This document shows, one piece after another, positions 42,305 through 46,861 of a stretch of DNA of 46,861 bases. How positions within the stretch are numbered: the first letter of the stretch is position 1; every line of letters starts with the position of its first letter. The position numbers and the translations under genes were made by a program. Origin of the DNA: JAPXRI01 sp033813635 (GTDB taxonomy: Bacteria > Bacillota > Clostridia > Oscillospirales > QAMX01); assembly GCA_033813635.1 (NCBI GenBank), contig JAPXRI010000019.1, positions 1 to 46,861 on the forward strand, read 5' to 3'. A model generated the notes under the pieces. It did not search any database. It saw nothing but the letters and a program-made list of their open reading frames with translations, and had not been told where the DNA came from.

Positions 42305-42405
42305 CGTATTTCGAGGATCCGATACGCGGGAATTCGCATAGATATAAATATAAATGTATATAATAAAACGTATATTAACAATTTGTAAATTAATGCCAAG
42401 GGTTC

Positions 42406-42433
42406 TTGACTATTCCTGACCTTGTGCTATAAT
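42406..42433 (+). promoter_or_regulatory. Promoter of hsp20
   Basis: TTGACT (42406-42411), 16 bases, TATAAT (42428-42433) with TG one base before the -10. The transcription start falls at the edge of the CIRCE operator, as expected for HrcA repression. Confidence 0.85.
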
Positions 42434-42437
42434 ATGC

Positions 42438-42464
42438 TTAGCACTCGGGGATATAGAGTGCTAA
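42438..42464 (+). promoter_or_regulatory. CIRCE operator (HrcA site)
   Basis: Perfect TTAGCACTC, nine bases, GAGTGCTAA. This is the exact CIRCE consensus, placing hsp20 under the HrcA heat-shock repressor, which is encoded outside the window. Confidence 0.97.
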
Positions 42465-42502
42465 CGAGAAAATAAAAGTATTAAATAAAGGAGTTGTTAA
42501 TC

Positions 42503-42943
42503 ATGGCAGGACTTGTACCGTTCAATAGGAAGTCTTCACTTTCAAAGTCGGGTTTCGGAGATTTCTACAACATGCTTGACGACTTTTTCAGCAATGCATG
42601 GCCGTCGAGGAGCTTCTGGGGTGACACCTTCAAGCTCGACGTTAAGGAGACTGACAAAAACTACAGCGTCGAAGCCGAGCTGCCGGGCGTAAAGAAGGAC
42701 GAGATCAATATCGATCTCGACGAGGGTACGCTCACAATCTCGGTGAGCAGGGATGAAAACATCGATGAGGAGAAGGAAAACTACATCCACAGAGAGAGGA
42801 GATTCTGCTCCATGCGCCGCAGCGTCTATCTGGAGGACGCGATGGACGAAGGCATTACGGCTAAGCTTGACAACGGCGTATTGAGAATCACAGTCCCGAG
42901 AAGCGGGAAACAGAGAAAGACCCACAGAATCGAAATCGAATAA
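42503..42943 (+). CDS. hsp20: Small heat-shock protein Hsp20
   Basis: 146-residue alpha-crystallin-type chaperone that holds unfolding proteins under stress. The crystallin domain runs from about residue 39 (FKLDVKETDKNYSVEAELPG) through VKKDEINIDLDEGTLTISV and a loop EENYIHRERRFCSM-like, to the closing LDNGVLRITVPRSG motif containing the GVL signature. N-terminus MAGLVPFNRK. ATG at 42503 has AAAGGAG nine bases upstream; a TTG at 42494 is not favoured. It is under a CIRCE operator, so heat or misfolding should induce it. A strong terminator follows. Confidence 0.95.
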   Translation: MAGLVPFNRKSSLSKSGFGDFYNMLDDFFSNAWPSRSFWGDTFKLDVKETDKNYSVEAELPGVKKDEINIDLDEGTLTISVSRDENIDEEKENYIHRERRFCSMRRSVYLEDAMDEGITAKLDNGVLRITVPRSGKQRKTHRIEIE

Positions 42944-42956
42944 TTTCTTAAACAAA

Positions 42957-42996
42957 GCGGGCGCGCCCGGAACAAACCCCGGGCGCGCCCCGTTTT
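42957..42996 (+). terminator. Intrinsic terminator after hsp20
   Basis: GCGGGCGCGCCCGG (from 42957) pairs with CCGGGCGCGCCC (42979-42990) and TTTT ends at 42996. It closes the single-gene heat-shock unit opposite the convergent HAD gene. Confidence 0.85.
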
Positions 42997-43040
42997 GCTG
43001 TCTTTTACAATCCTTGCCGCACAGCGTTTATAACCGTGCT

Positions 43041-43775
43041 CTACAGCCTGTCAAGGAGGTCGCCGAGGGCTGACCAGTGGTTGACCGCAATATATTCGTT
43101 TCCGTCCGGCGTTTTCCGTGTCTCAACGGGAACCGCTGATCTACGGTCGTAGAAGACGGGGGTCATGCCTCCGGCTAGGGCGCCGAGCACGTCGCAGTGG
43201 GAGTCGTTCCCGCAGTACCAGCAGTCCTCCGGAGCGAGGCCGGCCGTTTTTACCGCGGCTTCGAACATATCCGGGGCTGGTTTGCACAGGATATAATCGG
43301 CGCTGGAAATTACAAATTCCATATCGCTCTCCGGCAGGCCCTCGAGAATCGAGATTGCGAGCCCTTCGGACGACATCCCATTGTTGCTGATGACCGCGGT
43401 GCGGATATCCTTCTCCCGGCATTTGTCAAGCAGGTCGGAGATGCCCGGTGTAGGCTCGCGGGTGGAGTTGAACCTGTCGAAAATAAGCTCCTGCTCAAGC
43501 GGGGGCAGGTTGTATTTCAGACCGGCGCGGAGCGTTATGTTCCTGAGCGTGGCAGTGATCGGGATCTCAATCGGCCAGCCGCTGCGGCTTTTCGTACCGG
43601 AATACTCTTTGATAAGCTTGTCCCAGAGACTAAGGAGCGTTTCGATGGACGCCGCGCCCGGGTTGAGGGCGGCTTTCCGAAGCGCGTCGAGACCGGCGCG
43701 GGCGTCGAACGGGCCGTCGTCGAACAGCGTGCCGCCGAAATCAAAGAGGATCATCTGAGGTTTACGGATATCCAT
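43041..43775 (-). CDS. HAD-superfamily phosphatase
   Basis: 244-residue haloacid dehalogenase-fold hydrolase. Motif I is LFDFGGTLFDDG (the second aspartate of DxD is replaced by Gly in this position, as in some HAD members), followed by a helical cap, motif II AVISNNG, a lysine in LCKPAPDMFEAAVK and motif IV CWYCGNDSHCDVLGALAGG. ATG at 43775 has AAGGTG about eight bases upstream; the apparent frame to 43841 is not needed. Likely a sugar phosphate or nucleotide phosphatase; substrate unknown. A minus-strand promoter lies at 43812-43841. Confidence 0.83.
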   Translation of the reverse strand: MDIRKPQMILFDFGGTLFDDGPFDARAGLDALRKAALNPGAASIETLLSLWDKLIKEYSGTKSRSGWPIEIPITATLRNITLRAGLKYNLPPLEQELIFDRFNSTREPTPGISDLLDKCREKDIRTAVISNNGMSSEGLAISILEGLPESDMEFVISSADYILCKPAPDMFEAAVKTAGLAPEDCWYCGNDSHCDVLGALAGGMTPVFYDRRSAVPVETRKTPDGNEYIAVNHWSALGDLLDRL

Positions 43776-43811
43776 TCTTAAACACCTTATCTTTTGTGTT
43801 GGATTTTTACT

Positions 43812-43841
43812 ATTATAACCGAAGCGGGGACCGCAGGTCAA
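43812..43841 (-). promoter_or_regulatory. Promoter for the HAD gene
   Basis: On the minus strand TTGACC (43841-43836), 18 bases, TATAAT (43817-43812), about 37 bases before the ATG. Confidence 0.75.
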
Positions 43842-43859
43842 GGTCCGGAACGAATTGGG

Positions 43860-43888
43860 TTGAAATATGTCAATATTGGTGATAGAAT
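43860..43888 (+). promoter_or_regulatory. Promoter for the phosphodiester glycosidase gene
   Basis: TTGAAA (43860-43865), 17 bases, TAGAAT (43883-43888) with TG one base before the -10. About 38 bases upstream of the ATG at 43926. Confidence 0.7.
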
Positions 43889-43925
43889 ATGCTCAGCGAG
43901 CGCAATACATAGACGGTGAGTGAAT

Positions 43926-45272
43926 ATGGACGGCGATACTGGCTCCCGCAAACGGAAAAGAAAAATCAAAAGAGTAGTCAAATGCGTTCTGCTGTCGATC
44001 GCGGGGCTTTTCGGGGCTGTCGTCGCCGCTTTTTTCTTTATGCTCTACGGGCCTTTTCATCAGCTCCGCGATTATTATGTAATCACGATGCTCGAGACCT
44101 CGGCCGCGAAATTCATGGCGACGGCGTTTTTCAGCGATAAAAAGATCGCCGAGATTCTGGCCAACAACAGGCTTATCGTGCCGGATGAAAACACAAATCC
44201 GTCGCTTGTCAGCATAGTCGTACCGCAGTCGACCGCGGCCGACGGGACGGAGCCGCCGGAGACGGAAGGGACCGGGCAGGCCGTTCAGACGACAGCCGCG
44301 GCCGAACCGCAGCGGCCGAGGGAGACGACGGTGACGACGCTCAACCCTATGCAGACGATCGCTTCGGCGCCGGATGAGCTTTTTAAGGATGACCCGAATG
44401 CCATGCACGAGACGGACGGTCTTGACGGGCTTCAGCTTGTCAAAGTGAGCGGGTCGACGTTTACCGGATATATGCTTGTGATCTCAGACCCGTCGCGTGT
44501 AAGGCTCTGCGTGTCGCAGAGCATTTTATACGCCGCAAATTCGGGGCTCCCGTGGGATAAAGCCTACGGTGAAAAGCTTGCGAGCATGGCGTCCCGCAGC
44601 GGCGCCCTCGCGGCGATAAACGGCGGCGCGTTTTACGACCCGGAGGGCAAGGGCAACGGCGGCCAGCCCAAGGGCGCACTTTGCTATGACGGAAAATTAC
44701 TGTACTGGGGGCCGGAGGAAGAGGCGAAGGCAGCCTACGCGGCCGCGGTAGCCGATATCGACGCGAGAATCGACAGCGGGGAACTCGACCCGAGCTCGCC
44801 GGAGGCCGTTTACCCGGAACTTGCGGACACATCGACGACTAAGGTGAACATCATCGGCATCAACCGGGATAATATTTTAATTCTCGGCAGGTTTACCAAG
44901 GAGGAATTCCTAAAGCAGGGTTTCAGGGACGCCGTGTCGTTCGACAACCCCGACCCGCCGTTCCTCGTGATTAACGGCGAGGTGTCCAAGATTGTCGGAA
45001 CCGGCGGAAGCGGCATTCAACCGAGAACCTGTATCGGCCAACGCGCCGACGGGGCGTTTTTGTTCCTTGTGATCGACGGCAGGGGAGCCGGCGGAAGCCT
45101 CGGAGCCACGCAGAAGGACGCGATGGATTTGCTGATTCGGTTCGGCGCGGTAAACGCGGCGAATCTGGACGGCGGCTCCTCGAGCGAAATGATTATAAAC
45201 GGCGTCACCGTTTCCAACCCGTGCTCGCTGTACGGACCGCGCTACCTGCCGGACGGTTTTATCGTAAAATAA
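43926..45272 (+). CDS. Phosphodiester glycosidase (NAGPA-like), membrane-anchored
   Basis: 448-residue protein with a basic N-terminus then one hydrophobic anchor (VLLSIAGLFGAVVAAFFFML), so the rest is outside. A low-complexity Thr/Pro/Glu linker covers about 95-150. The C-terminal domain matches phosphodiester glycosidase (DUF2233): AAINGGAFYDPEGKGNGGQP, FLVINGEVSKIVGTGGSGIQ, PRTCIGQRADGAFLFLVIDG, and NAANLDGGSSSEMIINGV. Known members cleave GlcNAc-phosphodiesters, including wall and capsule glycan links. ATG at 43926 has GGTGAG just upstream; GTG at 43920 overlaps it. A phosphatase gene follows after about 190 bases. Confidence 0.9.
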   Translation: MDGDTGSRKRKRKIKRVVKCVLLSIAGLFGAVVAAFFFMLYGPFHQLRDYYVITMLETSAAKFMATAFFSDKKIAEILANNRLIVPDENTNPSLVSIVVPQSTAADGTEPPETEGTGQAVQTTAAAEPQRPRETTVTTLNPMQTIASAPDELFKDDPNAMHETDGLDGLQLVKVSGSTFTGYMLVISDPSRVRLCVSQSILYAANSGLPWDKAYGEKLASMASRSGALAAINGGAFYDPEGKGNGGQPKGALCYDGKLLYWGPEEEAKAAYAAAVADIDARIDSGELDPSSPEAVYPELADTSTTKVNIIGINRDNILILGRFTKEEFLKQGFRDAVSFDNPDPPFLVINGEVSKIVGTGGSGIQPRTCIGQRADGAFLFLVIDGRGAGGSLGATQKDAMDLLIRFGAVNAANLDGGSSSEMIINGVTVSNPCSLYGPRYLPDGFIVK

Positions 45273-45465
45273 CAGCGTTACCTGAAAGGCTCTGCGCGAT
45301 GCGGCGCACTGAGCGGGACGGAAAGCTCAACCTATTATTCAGCTGTGAGCGCCGCTATGGTCCAAAAGATCGGCCTTGCGAGAAGCGGCCCGATCCCGGA
45401 GCCGGCGGGTTTTGGACTGGAAGGCTTTCCCGGATAATTTCAAACTTCAAGGGGACAGAGATAAA

Positions 45466-46770
45466 ATGAGAAAAAAGCTGATCATTCTCTCGCACGACGC
45501 GCTTGTGTACGACGATCTGGCGTACCTTCGCGAAGAACCGACGTTTAGATACCTGATGGAAAACGGCTCGCGGGTAAACACGCTCCGCTCGATCTACCCG
45601 ACGATAACATATCCGGCCCACGTAAGCATCATCACCGGGCAGTACCCGGCGGCCCACGGCGTCGTCAACAACGAGGTGACGGATTTCGGGGTGCTCTCTT
45701 CGCCCTGGAACTGGTTTGCGGAAGCAAACAGGGGCGAGACGCTTTTTCACGCCGCGAAGAAGGCCGGGCTGACGACGGCCGCGGTATTCTGGCCGGTCAC
45801 CGGGAACGACCCGGATATCGACTATCTGATCGACGAGTACTGGACGCAGTCCTCCGACGACACAATCGAGAAGATGTTCGCCCGCTCCGGCTCCAGCCCG
45901 GAGGTAATAGAAAAGGTGGTCAGAAAGCATCGGGCGAAGCTTGAGGGAAACGAGAGAAGGCATCCGCAGTCCGACGAGTTTATAATTTCGGCCGCCTGCG
46001 AGATGATCACGGAGTTCAAGCCGGACCTGCTCGCGATCCATCCCGCGGCGGTGGACGGCGCGCGCCACCGCTCCGGACTCTTTTCGGAGGAAGTGAACGC
46101 CTCACTGGACGATACCGAGCGCTGGACGATGCAGCTGATCGAGGCGACGAAAAAGGCGGGGGTCTTCGAGGAGACGAATTTTGCTATCATCAGCGACCAC
46201 GGCCAGCTTGAGATCAAGCGCTCGATCAATCTGAACGTTTTGTTCAAGGAGAAGGGCTATATCCGGACGGACGATAACGGCGGCTTTATCGATTACGATG
46301 CATACTGCAAATCGGCGGGGATGTCCGTTCAGGTTTATCTGAAAAATCCGTCCAACATGGCGCTTCATGACGAGATTTACGAGCTTCTGTGCGGTCTCAG
46401 GGACGATGGCGTCTACGGGATAAGCGAGGTCTTCACTCGCAGCGAGGCCAACGAAAAAGAGCACCTTTACGGCGGCTTCTCGTTCGTCCTCGAGACCGAC
46501 GGCTACACCTCGTTCGGAAACGACTGGAACCGGCCGCTGGTCAGAAGCTTCGATCTGTCCGATTACCGCTTCGGACACGCGACGCACGGCTACCTGCCGG
46601 ACAAGGGCCCGCAGCCGACCGCGATCTTCTGCGGCCCGGACTTTAAAAAGGGCGTAGAGATATCACGCCGGAATATCGTCGACCTGGCGCCAACCTTTGC
46701 CCGCCTGCTCGGAACCGGCCTCCCGAAGGCTGACGGAAAAGTGATCGACGAAGTGCTGAAAATCGAGTAG
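45466..46770 (+). CDS. Alkaline phosphatase-superfamily (ectonucleotide pyrophosphatase-like) protein, 3' end at an intron boundary
   Basis: 434-residue metal-dependent hydrolase of the alkaline phosphatase/NPP superfamily. MRKKLIILSHDALVYDDL carries the first metal aspartate; IYPTITYPAHVSIITGQYP has the nucleophile threonine; further ligands are in HPAAVDGARH, IISDHGQLEIK (D and H) and GHATHGYLPDKG. There is no signal peptide. ATG at 45466 has AAGGGGA ten bases upstream; an earlier in-frame ATG (45376) lacks a site. The last two codons and the TAG coincide with the 3' end of the group II intron, so the gene was probably cut close to its natural end. Family members end at about this point, so activity may survive. 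Substrate unknown. Confidence 0.87.
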   Translation: MRKKLIILSHDALVYDDLAYLREEPTFRYLMENGSRVNTLRSIYPTITYPAHVSIITGQYPAAHGVVNNEVTDFGVLSSPWNWFAEANRGETLFHAAKKAGLTTAAVFWPVTGNDPDIDYLIDEYWTQSSDDTIEKMFARSGSSPEVIEKVVRKHRAKLEGNERRHPQSDEFIISAACEMITEFKPDLLAIHPAAVDGARHRSGLFSEEVNASLDDTERWTMQLIEATKKAGVFEETNFAIISDHGQLEIKRSINLNVLFKEKGYIRTDDNGGFIDYDAYCKSAGMSVQVYLKNPSNMALHDEIYELLCGLRDDGVYGISEVFTRSEANEKEHLYGGFSFVLETDGYTSFGNDWNRPLVRSFDLSDYRFGHATHGYLPDKGPQPTAIFCGPDFKKGVEISRRNIVDLAPTFARLLGTGLPKADGKVIDEVLKIE

Positions 46771-46861
46771 GAGGGGCTGACTGAGGAGTCGCCCCGACCT
46801 CTCACACCACCGTGCGTACCGTTCGGTACACGGCGGTTTCCAAGTTTACGCTTTCACAGAA
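46762..46861 (-). mobile_element. Group II intron, 3' end (domains V and VI), cut by the window edge
   Basis: Read on the minus strand. Domain V (about 46839-46806) is a hairpin with arms ACCGCCGTG / CACGGTGGT, a CGC triad carrying a G-U wobble in the middle, a two-base CG bulge on the 3' arm and a TACC/GGTA tip. Domain VI follows: GAG/CTC, a single bulged A (46768, the branch-point candidate), AGG/CCT and GGGGC/GCCCC. The intron ends CTACTCGAT at 46762. The intron-encoded reverse transcriptase would lie beyond the right edge. Confidence 0.85.

Noticed and set aside
1..46861. CRISPR array, prophage, tRNA or rRNA genes
   Set aside because: No regularly spaced repeats, no phage structural or integrase genes, and no tRNA T-loop plus CCA pattern or rRNA sequence was recognised.

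Overview
The window looks like a chromosomal segment of a GC-rich, endospore-forming member of the Bacillota, most likely class Clostridia (an Oscillospirales/Ruminococcaceae-type lineage is my inference). The evidence is a spoIIID gene and a ypeB germination gene, a T-box leader in front of ileS, a CIRCE operator in front of hsp20, Gram-positive-style AGGAGG ribosome binding sites, frequent TTG/GTG starts, and near-consensus sigma-A promoters. Coding density is high. I see no rRNA, tRNA, CRISPR array or prophage.

Layout. 1-5.9 kb: a minus-strand pair (GH92 alpha-mannosidase, then acyl-ACP thioesterase) is divergent from a plus-strand run of manA, an amidohydrolase and a one-domain biotin-protein ligase. 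5.9-9.0 kb: an orphan sugar-type ABC binding lipoprotein and the CCA-adding enzyme, both minus. 9.1-16.0 kb, plus: an NAD(P)H:FAD oxidoreductase, a somewhat divergent enolase, a Gfo/Idh/MocA dehydrogenase behind a repeat-flanked operator-like site, an alpha/beta hydrolase, and an unrecognised 620-residue coiled-coil protein. 16.0-22.8 kb, minus: a GH32 fructosidase and a three-gene unit of two zinc-ribbon ABC exporters around a DUF1854 protein. 22.8-23.6 kb is a gene-poor stretch with two plus-strand terminator-like hairpins. 23.6-32.1 kb, minus: ypeB, an acyltransferase-like protein lacking its catalytic histidine, an unassigned helical-barrel protein, a copper ATPase with a CopZ-like tail, and a phospholipid unit pssA-psd-PAP2. 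32.2-37.2 kb, plus: a DUF6054-like protein, spoIIID, T-box-ileS (IleRS2 type) and an SGNH hydrolase. 37.3-38.6 kb, minus: mscL and a metallo-beta-lactamase-fold hydrolase. 38.8-42.9 kb, plus: a radical SAM protein with an attenuator-like leader, a PcrA/UvrD helicase and hsp20. 43.0-46.8 kb: a HAD phosphatase (minus), a phosphodiester glycosidase and an ectonucleotide phosphatase-like protein (plus). The right edge enters a group II intron on the minus strand; its domains V and VI are readable and its 3' end supplies the last two codons and stop of the phosphatase gene.

How it works together. Most genes are housekeeping (enolase, CCA enzyme, IleRS, PcrA, BirA, PssA/Psd, MscL) mixed with carbohydrate use (GH92 with ManA, GH32, Gfo/Idh/MocA, orphan binding protein). 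The best candidates for something undescribed are the 620-residue protein at 14.1-16.0 kb, the DUF1854/zinc-ribbon ABC unit, the possible internal translation of a CopZ chaperone from copA, and the structured non-coding stretch at 22.9-23.5 kb. All functional assignments rest on reading motifs by eye; no database search was possible.
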